Assembly: GCA_003003615.1 (NCBI GenBank)
Contig: PVWD01000036.1
Span: forward strand, 1 to 32,958
Length of the DNA stretch: 32,958 nt
Direction of reading: 5' to 3'
Source of the DNA: a filamentous cyanobacterium CCP2
GTDB taxonomy: Bacteria > Cyanobacteriota > Cyanobacteriia > Elainellales > Elainellaceae
This document shows, in pieces, positions 1 through 7,185 of the stretch. Numbering within the stretch: the first letter of the stretch is position 1; every line of letters begins with the position of its first letter. The notes under the pieces were generated by a model, which saw nothing but the letters and a program-made list of their open reading frames with translations, made no database searches and had not been told where the DNA came from. Position numbers and translations under genes: made by a program.

Positions 1-1
1 A

Positions 2-457
2 GATACAGTAGAACTGTTGCGTCGAGGTTGGCAGGTTTTGGCCATTGACAGTGAACCCAGGGCATTCGATCGCCTGTTGCGTCGTTCTGACCTCCAGCGC
101 GATCGTCTCCAAACCCAACTCGTGTCGTTTGAAGCATTGACTTTACCCGCTGCGGTTGATTTAATTAATGCCAGCTTTTGTCTCCCCTTTTGTCCACCTG
201 CTCATTTTGCAAAGCTATGGCAAACCATTGTCACATCGCTTAAACCGGAAGGGCGGTTTTGTGGACAACTGTTTGGCGATCGAGATTCCTGGGCGATTTA
301 TCCTCATCGAACCCACCACACTCGACAACAAGTTGAAGCGCTGCTACAACCCTTTGAAATTGAGCGGTTGGACGAGGAAGAACATCCAGGAGTGACAGCG
401 ATCGGTGAGGAAAAATACTGGCATATTTTTCATATCGTTGCGCGAAAAAAAGGCTAG
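2..457 (+). CDS. Class I SAM-dependent methyltransferase, 3' part (5' end outside window)
   Basis: The reading frame is already open at the left edge, so this is the C-terminal ~150 residues of a longer protein. The visible start resembles the stretch after the glycine-rich SAM-binding loop of TehB/UbiE-like methyltransferases: DTVELLRRGW followed by VLAIDSE, where the acidic residue would contact the SAM ribose. Further on, a hydrophobic strand (VDLINASFCLPFC) and a KPEGRF turn match the motif II and III strands of the Rossmann fold. The motif I glycines lie outside the window. A TTG at position 17 is not needed as a start because the frame continues upstream. The substrate cannot be told. 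The family call is fairly safe and the specific role is unknown. Confidence 0.75.
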   Translation, partial: DTVELLRRGWQVLAIDSEPRAFDRLLRRSDLQRDRLQTQLVSFEALTLPAAVDLINASFCLPFCPPAHFAKLWQTIVTSLKPEGRFCGQLFGDRDSWAIYPHRTHHTRQQVEALLQPFEIERLDEEEHPGVTAIGEEKYWHIFHIVARKKG

Positions 458-477
458 ACATAACCGAATAATGATTA

Positions 478-509
478 GGGTGTAAGCGTTTTCCGAAATA
501 CTTACACCC
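478..509. terminator. Convergent hairpin between the methyltransferase and mop genes
   Basis: A perfect 9-bp inverted repeat, GGGTGTAAG (478-486) and CTTACACCC (501-509), encloses a 14-nt loop. It lies between two convergent genes, the methyltransferase ending at 457 and mop ending at 533. It has no clear T-tract on either side, so it is a plausible but not proven bidirectional terminator. Confidence 0.5.
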
Positions 510-532
510 CCCAATTCTATCAGTGGATTACG

Positions 533-742
533 TTACTCGATCGCTACCATCACATCACTGGCTTTCACAACCGCGTAGGCTTCTTTACCCACACTTAACC
601 CCAAGCGTTCGGTTGAAGCTTTCGTGATCACAGCAGTTATTTCAACACCAGGTGCTACTTCTAAAACAACTTCCGTGTTTACAGCCCCAACTTCGATCGC
701 TTTAATCGTTCCTTTCAAAGTATTGCGCGCACTAATTTTCAT
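533..742 (-). CDS. Small Mop-domain molybdate-binding protein (molbindin)
   Basis: This 69-residue protein is a single Mop/TOBE-like domain. It starts MKISARNTLKGTI, continues with a VNTEVVLEVAPGVEITAVIT strand pair and ends in a KASDVMVAIE strand. Free-standing Mop proteins of this size form oligomers that bind several molybdate or tungstate ions and buffer them in the cytoplasm. A ribosome binding site (AAGGAA) lies 6 nt before the ATG. The gene is divergent from modA, with 268 bp between the ATG and the preferred modA start, which supports a molybdate role. The family is clear; binding of Mo rather than W is inferred. Confidence 0.9.
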   Translation of the reverse strand: MKISARNTLKGTIKAIEVGAVNTEVVLEVAPGVEITAVITKASTERLGLSVGKEAYAVVKASDVMVAIE

Positions 743-1010
743 ATTGGGTTCCTTGTTTAATCCAGCAGCAATTCTATATTTGACTTCGAGATGAATCTAT
801 GTCATTTTCACGTTGCACCAATACTTTATCAACAAAACTAAAACTTTTAAATACAAAAGGGAAATTAGTTAATCAATATAAGAATTAAAATCATTAATAA
901 GCCACTCTTTTTTGTGTCTTTCAATACCCTCTGAAACTGATTGAATTTGCATCATCCAAGAAGCACCTTGACCTTAAAGTATGGCAAAAATTATCATCCA
1001 CTTAAACACA

Positions 1011-1808
1011 ATGAAACGAAGACAAACAATTGCTTTTTTAGCGATAGCTCTAGTTGCCTTGATAGTAACTATTAGTGTTAAGATCGTTTCACCGACTCCA
1101 GCCAATGCTCAATCTGGGACAATTTTGATTGCGGCGGCAGCTAGTTTACAGAATGCTTTAGAGGAACTTGATCCAATCTTTGAAGGCGCGAATTCTGGCA
1201 TTACTGTTAACTATAACTTTGCGGCATCTGGTCCCCTACAGCAACAGATTGAGCAAGGCGCACCCGTGGATGTGTTTGTTTCTGCGGCAACCAAGCAGAT
1301 GGATGCCCTACAAGAACAGGACTTGATCCTGACCGATACTCGTCGCAATCTTTTAACCAACAATCTCGTTTTAATTGTGCCTAATAACTCCACGCTGGAA
1401 TTAACAGGCTTCCGACAACTAACCAACTCCAACGTTAGCAAAATATCAGTGGGTGAGCCGCGTAGTGTTCCGGCTGGACAGTATGCCGAAGAATTATTCA
1501 CTAACTTAGGAATCCTAGAACAACTGCGATCGAAATTTGTGTATGGCAACTCAGTTCGCAATGTTTTAGGCAGCGTGGAAAGTGAAAACGCGGATGCAGG
1601 AGTGGTGTACACAACGGATGCCAGGATCTCTAATCAGGTAAGACAGGTGGCAACCGCACCCAGTAACTTGCATTCACCGATCGTGTATCCGATCGCCGTC
1701 ATTCAATCCAGCCGAAATCAACAGGCGGCTCGCGCTTACGTACAATTTTTGAGTGGTCAATCCGCGCAAAATGTATTCAGAAACTATGGATTTGGAAGTG
1801 CTCAGTGA
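1011..1808 (+). CDS. modA: Molybdate ABC transporter, periplasmic substrate-binding protein
   Basis: ModA captures molybdate in the periplasm and delivers it to the ModBC transporter. I prefer the ATG at 1011 because it gives a classical signal peptide: MKRRQ, then a hydrophobic stretch, ending ANAQS near residue 34. An upstream in-frame ATG at 981 would add ten residues before the positive region. Neither start has a strong ribosome binding site. The mature protein begins with the AAAASLQNAL strand-loop of ModA oxyanion binding, and SAATKQMDAL and the VGEPRSVPAGQYAEE motif follow. The last bases overlap the GTG start of modBC by 4 nt, so translation is probably coupled. Confidence 0.93.
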   Translation: MKRRQTIAFLAIALVALIVTISVKIVSPTPANAQSGTILIAAAASLQNALEELDPIFEGANSGITVNYNFAASGPLQQQIEQGAPVDVFVSAATKQMDALQEQDLILTDTRRNLLTNNLVLIVPNNSTLELTGFRQLTNSNVSKISVGEPRSVPAGQYAEELFTNLGILEQLRSKFVYGNSVRNVLGSVESENADAGVVYTTDARISNQVRQVATAPSNLHSPIVYPIAVIQSSRNQQAARAYVQFLSGQSAQNVFRNYGFGSAQ

Positions 1809-3727
1809 GATTTGCTTCTATGTTTCCTAATTTATTGTCTGATCTATCTCCTCTGTGGATTTCCCTCAAAACGGCCGGACTGGCAACGATCGCTACATTC
1901 GTGTTCGGCACGGCAGCAGCGTACTGGATGTTGGGCTATCGCGGCCGCTGGAAAGCGCTGATTGAAGGAGTTTTGATTGCACCGCTGATTCTGCCTCCTA
2001 CGGTAGTTGGATTTCTGCTGCTGTTGCTGTTTGGCAGAAATGGCCCCCTTGGAAGGGTGATGCAGCACTTTGATTTCACCATTATCTTCACCTGGTATGC
2101 AGCAGTAGTGGCAGCGATCGTGGTCTCGTTTCCCCTCATGTATAAAACGGCATTGGGTGCATTCGAGCAAATTGATCCGAACCTGCTGCAAGTGGCCAGA
2201 ACCCTTGGTGCTTCCGAACGACGAGTATTTAGTCGTATTTTGTTGCCATTAGCCATTCCTGGTCTATTGGCTGGCGTTACCCTTGCTTTTGCGCGAGCCT
2301 TAGGAGAATTTGGCGCAACGCTGATGCTGGCGGGCAACATTCCCGGACAAACGCAAACCATACCGATGGCGATTTACTTTGCAGTGGAAGCCGGAGAGAT
2401 GGGTGAAGCGTGGCTGTGGGCGATCGTGATCATGACTCTGTCGCTGTCTGGTTTAGTGATCGTGAATTTGTGGCAGAAAGGACATGAGCAAAAACTGCAC
2501 GGTCAGGCAGGGTGGGTTGAAGCGGATGAACCTGTCAATCGGGGCGGCAAACTGATCGTAGCGCACGCAGGACAGTCAGTTCATTCAGGACAATCGACTC
2601 GCTCAAGACAATGGGCAAATCCTCAGTTACCCGATACTACTACAGGATTGTTGGTGGATATTGAGAAACAGCTACCCACCTTTAAACTCAATACGGCGTT
2701 TACAGCCCAGCAAGAAACGCTGGGAATTCTCGGCGGATCGGGTTCCGGCAAAAGCATGACCCTCCGCTGTATTGCGGGCGTGGAAACCCCCACCAAAGGG
2801 CGAATTGTCTTGAATGGACGATCGTTGTTTGATGCCGATCAGCGCATCAATTTGCCCAGCTACAAACGCAACATCAGTTTAGTGTTTCAAAACTATGCGT
2901 TGTTTCCCCACATGACGATCGCCCAAAATATCGCCTTTGGATTGCAAAACCTACCCAAATCGATACGGGCACAGCGGGTCAGGCAGCAGTTGGCACTGGT
3001 GCAATTGCAGGGCTTGGGCGATCGGTATCCCCATCAGCTTTCGGGGGGACAACAACAGCGGGTGGCGCTAGCTAGGGCGCTAGCTACTGAACCGGAAGCC
3101 CTATTGCTAGACGAGCCGTTCTCAGCCCTCGATACCTATCTCCGCAGCCAAATGGAACGGCAACTTTTGGAAATTTTGTCCAGCTATCGCGGTGTAACAT
3201 TATTTGTCACGCACAATCTGGAGGAAGCCTATCGCATCTGTGAAAAGCTGATGGCAATGTCGGGTGGAAAACCGATCGCCCATGATTCCAAACATCGTGT
3301 CTTTGAGCATCCCCAAACCGTTCGTGTGGCTCAACTCACAGGTTGTAAAAACTTTTCTCGTGCCGTGACTCAGAGTGCCAATTTAATCAGAGCGATCGAC
3401 TGGGACATTTCCCTACACGTTCTGGAAGGCATTCCCGACCGTCTCACTGATGTCGGTATTCGTGCTCATCAAATTAGTATCACGATTGATTCCCACGATC
3501 AAAACTCACAGAGTGAAAATACTTATCCGTGCTGGTTAGCGGCAACCAGTGAAACCCCACACCGCATGACACTGTTTCTCAAATTCAATGATCCATCTCA
3601 TGATTCGCAAGATTACCATGTGCAGGCAGAAATCTTCAAAGAGAAATGGAATGCTATCAAAGATCAGCCCTTCCCCTGGTATGTGCGCCTTAATCCCGAT
3701 CGCTTGATCCTAATGGTAAACGAATAA
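1805..3727 (+). CDS. modBC: Fused molybdate ABC transporter permease and ATPase (ModBC)
   Basis: A single 640-residue chain joins the inner-membrane permease ModB to the ATPase ModC. Residues ~1-225 are hydrophobic and contain the permease EAA-type loop (ARTLGASERRVFSRILLPLA) that docks on the ATPase. A hydrophilic linker of about 45 residues follows. The ATPase has a Walker A GGSGSGKS near residue 310, the signature LSGGQQQR and a Walker B LLLDEPFSALD. The C-terminal ~130 residues replace the usual TOBE/Mop domain with weakly similar sequence. GTG is the start and it overlaps the modA stop. The fusion is known from other cyanobacteria. The stop codon overlaps the ribosome binding site of cysK. 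Confidence 0.93.
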   Translation: MRFASMFPNLLSDLSPLWISLKTAGLATIATFVFGTAAAYWMLGYRGRWKALIEGVLIAPLILPPTVVGFLLLLLFGRNGPLGRVMQHFDFTIIFTWYAAVVAAIVVSFPLMYKTALGAFEQIDPNLLQVARTLGASERRVFSRILLPLAIPGLLAGVTLAFARALGEFGATLMLAGNIPGQTQTIPMAIYFAVEAGEMGEAWLWAIVIMTLSLSGLVIVNLWQKGHEQKLHGQAGWVEADEPVNRGGKLIVAHAGQSVHSGQSTRSRQWANPQLPDTTTGLLVDIEKQLPTFKLNTAFTAQQETLGILGGSGSGKSMTLRCIAGVETPTKGRIVLNGRSLFDADQRINLPSYKRNISLVFQNYALFPHMTIAQNIAFGLQNLPKSIRAQRVRQQLALVQLQGLGDRYPHQLSGGQQQRVALARALATEPEALLLDEPFSALDTYLRSQMERQLLEILSSYRGVTLFVTHNLEEAYRICEKLMAMSGGKPIAHDSKHRVFEHPQTVRVAQLTGCKNFSRAVTQSANLIRAIDWDISLHVLEGIPDRLTDVGIRAHQISITIDSHDQNSQSENTYPCWLAATSETPHRMTLFLKFNDPSHDSQDYHVQAEIFKEKWNAIKDQPFPWYVRLNPDRLILMVNE

Positions 3728-3739
3728 GGAGTTTCAACT

Positions 3740-4738
3740 ATGCCGATCGCAAACGATGTCACAGAATTGATTGGAAAAACGCCTCTGGTGCGCTTAAACC
3801 GAATTCCCCAGGCAGAAGGGGCTGTTGCCCAAGTTGTTGCCAAACTAGAAGGGATGAACCCAGCAGCATCCGTCAAAGACCGGATTGGGGTGAGTATGGT
3901 GCAGGCGGCTGAAGAGGCTGGGCTGATTACCCCTGGTCAGACAATTCTGGTGGAACCGACTTCAGGCAATACGGGAATTGCGCTGGCAATGGTGGCTGCT
4001 GCCAAGGGCTATCAATTGATTTTGACAATGCCCGAAACCATGAGTCTGGAACGGCGAGCCATGCTGAAGGCATACGGTGCTCAAGTCGAACTGACTCCTG
4101 GTGCTCAGGGCATGAAAGGGGCTGTGGCACGAGCAACGGAAATTGCCAATCAACTTTCCAATACGTTTATCCCTCAACAATTTGTCAATCCGGCAAATCC
4201 CAAAATTCACCGGGAAACCACCGCAGAAGAATTGTGGGCCGATACCAACGGACAGATTGATATTCTGATCGCTGGTGTTGGCACGGGTGGCACAATTACA
4301 GGGATTGCAGAGGTACTGAAGCAACGGAAACCAGAGTTTAAGGCGATCGCCGTTGAACCCCAAGAAAGTCCTGTTTTGTCTGGCGGCAATCCGGGTGCTC
4401 ACAAGATCCAGGGCATTGGGGCAGGCTTTATTCCTCAGGTCTTGCGAACTGATTTGATTGATGAAATTATTCAGGTCAGCAGTGAAGCGGCCATTACCTT
4501 CGGTCGCCGTCTGGCACGGGAAGAAGGATTGCTGTCTGGTATTTCTTCCGGCGCGGCGCTGTTTGCTGCAATCCAAGTTGCCAAACGTCCCGAAAATGCT
4601 GGAAAGCTGGTGGTGTTTGTACAACCCAGCTTTGGCGAACGCTACCTCAGCACGGTGCTGTTTCAAGACCTGCTGGAGGTGGAAGTGGCGCATCTGGGCG
4701 GCAGCAGCGATTGTGTCGTACCTTCAACGGTCAGTTGA
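3740..4738 (+). CDS. cysK: Cysteine synthase A (O-acetylserine sulfhydrylase)
   Basis: This PLP enzyme makes cysteine from O-acetylserine and sulfide. The Schiff-base lysine is K46 in NPAASVKDR. The substrate loop [11 protein letters not shown] and the phosphate-binding [10 protein letters not shown] are intact, and the C-terminal region carries [10 protein letters not shown]. Its 332 residues are normal for CysK, with a slightly longer C-terminal tail ([14 protein letters not shown]). A strong AAGGAG (3726-3731) lies 8 nt before the ATG and overlaps the modBC stop, so the gene is almost certainly co-transcribed with modA-modBC. That link between molybdate uptake and cysteine synthesis is uncommon. 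The 3' end overlaps the convergent small gene by 8 bp. Confidence 0.95.
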   Translation: MPIANDVTELIGKTPLVRLNRIPQAEGAVAQVVAKLEGMNPAASVKDRIGVSMVQAAEEAGLITPGQTILVEPTSGNTGIALAMVAAAKGYQLILTMPETMSLERRAMLKAYGAQVELTPGAQGMKGAVARATEIANQLSNTFIPQQFVNPANPKIHRETTAEELWADTNGQIDILIAGVGTGGTITGIAEVLKQRKPEFKAIAVEPQESPVLSGGNPGAHKIQGIGAGFIPQVLRTDLIDEIIQVSSEAAITFGRRLAREEGLLSGISSGAALFAAIQVAKRPENAGKLVVFVQPSFGERYLSTVLFQDLLEVEVAHLGGSSDCVVPSTVS

Positions 4739-5051
4739 GGCTGCGCTCGGTCGCTAAGATCTGAGCAATTGCCTCTGGCAGGTCTTCCAGTCCTGTGTCC
4801 GCTTCAGTGGCTTTCACGGGTGAAACAAATGTGTAGCTGGGGTCGCACTCACCCGTGTCATACACTTGCACAGCCCATTGATCCGGGAGTCCTTCCACGC
4901 CAATTTCAACCACATGCCAGGTTTCGCCAATCGGGCGCACGTTCAACACTGAAAACCATTCCTGATCATCGCTAGTAAGCTCGTAATCGCTCATGAGAAA
5001 AGCGATCGCCAATTGTCCGATATCGTCGATCGATCGGTTGATTGCTGCCAT
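4731..5051 (-). CDS. Conserved small protein of unknown function
   Basis: A 106-residue acidic, soluble protein with no signal peptide or membrane segment. It reads like a small alpha/beta domain: an N-terminal helix ([21 protein letters not shown]), several strands ([30 protein letters not shown]) and a C-terminal helix ([12 protein letters not shown]). A strong ribosome binding site AAGGAG lies 7 nt before the ATG, which supports a real gene. It ends inside the last codons of the convergent cysK. I do not recognise a named family. Confidence 0.75.
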   Translation of the reverse strand: MAAINRSIDDIGQLAIAFLMSDYELTSDDQEWFSVLNVRPIGETWHVVEIGVEGLPDQWAVQVYDTGECDPSYTFVSPVKATEADTGLEDLPEAIAQILATERSLN

Positions 5052-5096
5052 AATGACTCCTTAGAATCATGGATTTAATAAAACTGAATTTTGGAG

Positions 5097-5115
5097 AAGG
5101 GAGCAACGCCCCCTT
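5097..5115 (-). terminator. Short hairpin downstream of the small helical protein gene
   Basis: An 8-bp inverted repeat with one mismatch and a 3-nt loop: AAGGGAGC (5097-5104) against GCCCCCTT (5108-5115). It lies about 40 bp past the stop of the leftward gene ending at 5157. There is no strong T-run. It may be a weak terminator or a short dispersed palindrome. Confidence 0.35.
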
Positions 5116-5156
5116 GACCCCCAACTATTTATCGGATCTTATTTAATCCTCGATCC

Positions 5157-5444
5157 TTAGGGCTGAGGATAAAGATTGAGTTGGATAGCTAATTCACGAG
5201 CCACATGAAAGAGAAACTTAGCACCAGCTTGATTTTCTTGATGCGCCATGATTGTGCCCACTTTCACCAGGGTTTGCACCAAGCCTGCATCAATCAAGTC
5301 AGGTTGAGCATCCAGGATGTCTGGCTCTTGACCGTTGGGGCAATTAAGCAGTTGTTCAATCAATGTCAGATATTGTTCTTGACGTTGTTCTCTTAATTGT
5401 TCTGGAGATGGTTGTGTTGGTGGTTGTATTGGTGGTTGTGTCAT
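5157..5444 (-). CDS. Small helical protein resembling the N-terminal domain of cyanobacterial CHAT/TPR proteins
   Basis: About 95 residues from the ATG at 5444; an in-frame TTG at 5453 would add three. The N-terminus is a low-complexity proline/glutamine repeat (TQPPIQPPTQPSP). The body is helical, with the pattern YLTLIEQLLNCPNGQEPDIL, then DAGLVQTLVKVG, then AGAKFLFHVARELAIQLNL. From memory this pattern is common at the N-terminus of cyanobacterial proteins that continue into TPR repeats and a CHAT protease domain. Here it stands alone and ends with a normal stop. Function is unknown; a protein-interaction role is a guess. Confidence 0.7.
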   Translation of the reverse strand: MTQPPIQPPTQPSPEQLREQRQEQYLTLIEQLLNCPNGQEPDILDAQPDLIDAGLVQTLVKVGTIMAHQENQAGAKFLFHVARELAIQLNLYPQP

Positions 5445-5472
5445 TGGCTTCAATAGATGGTGAGTTGTGGAT

Positions 5473-5859
5473 TTAATAGATACTCTGCTGCCAGATCTTT
5501 TCCAAAGTAGCGATTTGCTGTTTACGAATTGTATGGCGATGAACTCGATAGCGATCGTTCAACAGTATTCCCGAATAAAATCCCAGCAAGATGGCAATAA
5601 TGAAACCCAGAAAAGCGGGAGTTGGGACCGTTGAGATAATCAACTTGAACAGTTGGTGAACAGAATCGATCGGTGAGAATCGGGAATGGATGGAAGAGAG
5701 AATAGCGGGATCGAGAGTGGTGCGATCGGCCAACATAACCAGGTGTTGAGCATTGATGAACTCAATATGATATTGCCAGATTCTCCAGGTGACTAATACC
5801 GGAGAAATCAAAACTGAGATCATTAAACAAAACGTGACCAGCTTCAAGAGCGCTTTCAT
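5473..5859 (-). CDS. Small membrane protein with two transmembrane segments, unknown function
   Basis: A 128-residue protein with a first hydrophobic helix at residues ~5-25 (LVTFCLMISVLISPVLV) and a second at ~80-100 (FLGFIIAILLGFYSGILL). A ~55-residue segment lies between them, and a basic C-terminal helix ends in EKIWQQSIY. This suggests both ends in the cytoplasm and a periplasmic or lumenal loop. The ribosome binding site GGAAG is 8 nt upstream. It lies 20 bp after the cupin gene on the same strand and may be the last member of the cox transcript. No family recognised. Confidence 0.7.
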   Translation of the reverse strand: MKALLKLVTFCLMISVLISPVLVTWRIWQYHIEFINAQHLVMLADRTTLDPAILSSIHSRFSPIDSVHQLFKLIISTVPTPAFLGFIIAILLGFYSGILLNDRYRVHRHTIRKQQIATLEKIWQQSIY

Positions 5860-5879
5860 AACTGACTTCCAATCGCAAT

Positions 5880-6491
5880 CTAGAAGTTCTTAGCCGTATG
5901 AGTGACGGGATCAAATTCAAATCGTTTGGAGTGATGAGTTTCGCCATACAGGCTGAAGGTAACAGTCGGCTCCTCACCCAGAGCGGTGACGCGATGAATG
6001 GCACCCGGTGTAAAGCTGATAATATCCCCTGGCAGCAGGGTCACGTCAGCGATCGGCTCAACCCGATTTGGAAACCGGGGATCATGAATCCGTTTCCAAA
6101 GGGTGTTATTCTCCTCACCCTTCAAGACAGCAATAATTCCCCAATTCCCGTGATTGTGAACTGACGACACCGTTCCAGGCAAAGAGGTTGTTATTTGCAC
6201 CGTTAATGGATAGCCAATTTCGTCGTAGAGCATAATGACCCCGTTGCCTGTCTCAGGATTAGGGTCTACATACTGCGTTTGTATCCAGTAGGAATTGGTG
6301 ATTAACCGTCGCACCAGTAGCCACAGTTGAGGCAAACAGTCTGTTTCATCGATCGCCCTTTCCAGTACATCTTCCACTTCCGTTAAGAAGCGATGAAACC
6401 GATAGGGGGTGCGGAGTAAATCCCATTCCCTGGGAGGCTGGCAAACCTGCCATTGCCCGTCGTCTGTAACGAATAAATCTCGATGTTTCAT
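5880..6491 (-). CDS. Cysteine-dioxygenase-like cupin protein
   Basis: A 203-residue single-domain cupin of the cysteine dioxygenase-like superfamily. The metal site is visible as H112-N-H114 in SVHNHGNWGIIAVLKGEE and a third histidine at H166 in TPGAIHRV, the H-x-H...H spacing of thiol dioxygenases. An N-terminal helical region (residues ~25-70) precedes the beta-barrel, as in cyanobacterial relatives. I chose the ATG at 6491, which has GAGATAG upstream. The frame also opens at a TTG at 6542 directly abutting the coxC stop and would add 17 residues. It is probably co-transcribed with coxBAC. The substrate (cysteine, a thiol or another small acid) cannot be told. Confidence 0.8.
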   Translation of the reverse strand: MKHRDLFVTDDGQWQVCQPPREWDLLRTPYRFHRFLTEVEDVLERAIDETDCLPQLWLLVRRLITNSYWIQTQYVDPNPETGNGVIMLYDEIGYPLTVQITTSLPGTVSSVHNHGNWGIIAVLKGEENNTLWKRIHDPRFPNRVEPIADVTLLPGDIISFTPGAIHRVTALGEEPTVTFSLYGETHHSKRFEFDPVTHTAKNF

Positions 6492-6542
6492 CGCTATCTC
6501 AAGCACAGCCACTAGTCCTCCGCTTCGTTGGGGGTGATTCAA

Positions 6543-7172
6543 CTAGAAAATCGTCAGAATGTACAATAAAGTGAATAAAACAATCCAAATAATATCTACA
6601 AAGTGCCAATAGATTTCCGCCATTTCAACTCCCACATGTTTGCTGATGGAATAGTGTCCCGATCGCCGCGATCGCCACAGTACTCCTAAAATCAGCAGCA
6701 GTCCGATAAACACATGCAGACCGTGAAATCCAGTCATTAAGTAAAAGCAGTTAGAGAAGATATTGGTGGTTAACCCATAGCCCAGCGTCAAATACTCGTA
6801 CACCTGCCCTGCCAGGAATACTGCCCCCATGAGCGCTGTCACGATATACCAGCGGCGCAATCCATGCACATCGTCTTTTTTGATAGCTGTATCTCCCAGG
6901 TGAATGACAAAGCTGCTCGATACCAGCACGATCGTATTGAGGGTGGGCAACAGCAACTCGACTTCTGTGCCTTCGGGCGGCCATGCGGCGGACTCTCCGC
7001 GTAAAACCAAATAAGACGCAAAGAATCCACCAAACATCAGGGATTCAGAGATTAAAAAGGTCAGCAGTCCCCAAACTCGCAGGTCTGTATGGATCTCCTC
7101 GTGGAGTTCCGTTGAGGATGGGACGACCTCATCTAGCGTCGTTTCAGGGGGATCGATCGTTGAACCTTGCAT
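6543..7172 (-). CDS. ctaE: Cytochrome c oxidase subunit III
   Basis: A 209-residue membrane protein of the short bacterial subunit III type, with about five transmembrane helices. Recognisable are the first helix LLTFLISESLMFGGFFASYLVL, the TLNTIVLVSSSFVIH helix, TGFHGLHVFIGLLLILG with its conserved histidines, and the C-terminal VEMAEIYWHFVDIIWIVLF. Subunit III has no redox centre and stabilises turnover of subunit I. It starts with ATG 13 bp after the coxA stop. It is the third gene of a coxB-coxA-coxC operon for the terminal oxidase in the thylakoid or cytoplasmic membrane. Confidence 0.95.
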   Translation of the reverse strand: MQGSTIDPPETTLDEVVPSSTELHEEIHTDLRVWGLLTFLISESLMFGGFFASYLVLRGESAAWPPEGTEVELLLPTLNTIVLVSSSFVIHLGDTAIKKDDVHGLRRWYIVTALMGAVFLAGQVYEYLTLGYGLTTNIFSNCFYLMTGFHGLHVFIGLLLILGVLWRSRRSGHYSISKHVGVEMAEIYWHFVDIIWIVLFTLLYILTIF

Positions 7173-7185
7173 AAATTTCGTCCCT

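Noticed and set aside
981-1010. Earlier ATG for modA at 981
   Set aside because: It would put ten extra residues before the basic start of a normal signal peptide and has no ribosome binding site; kept only as an alternative.
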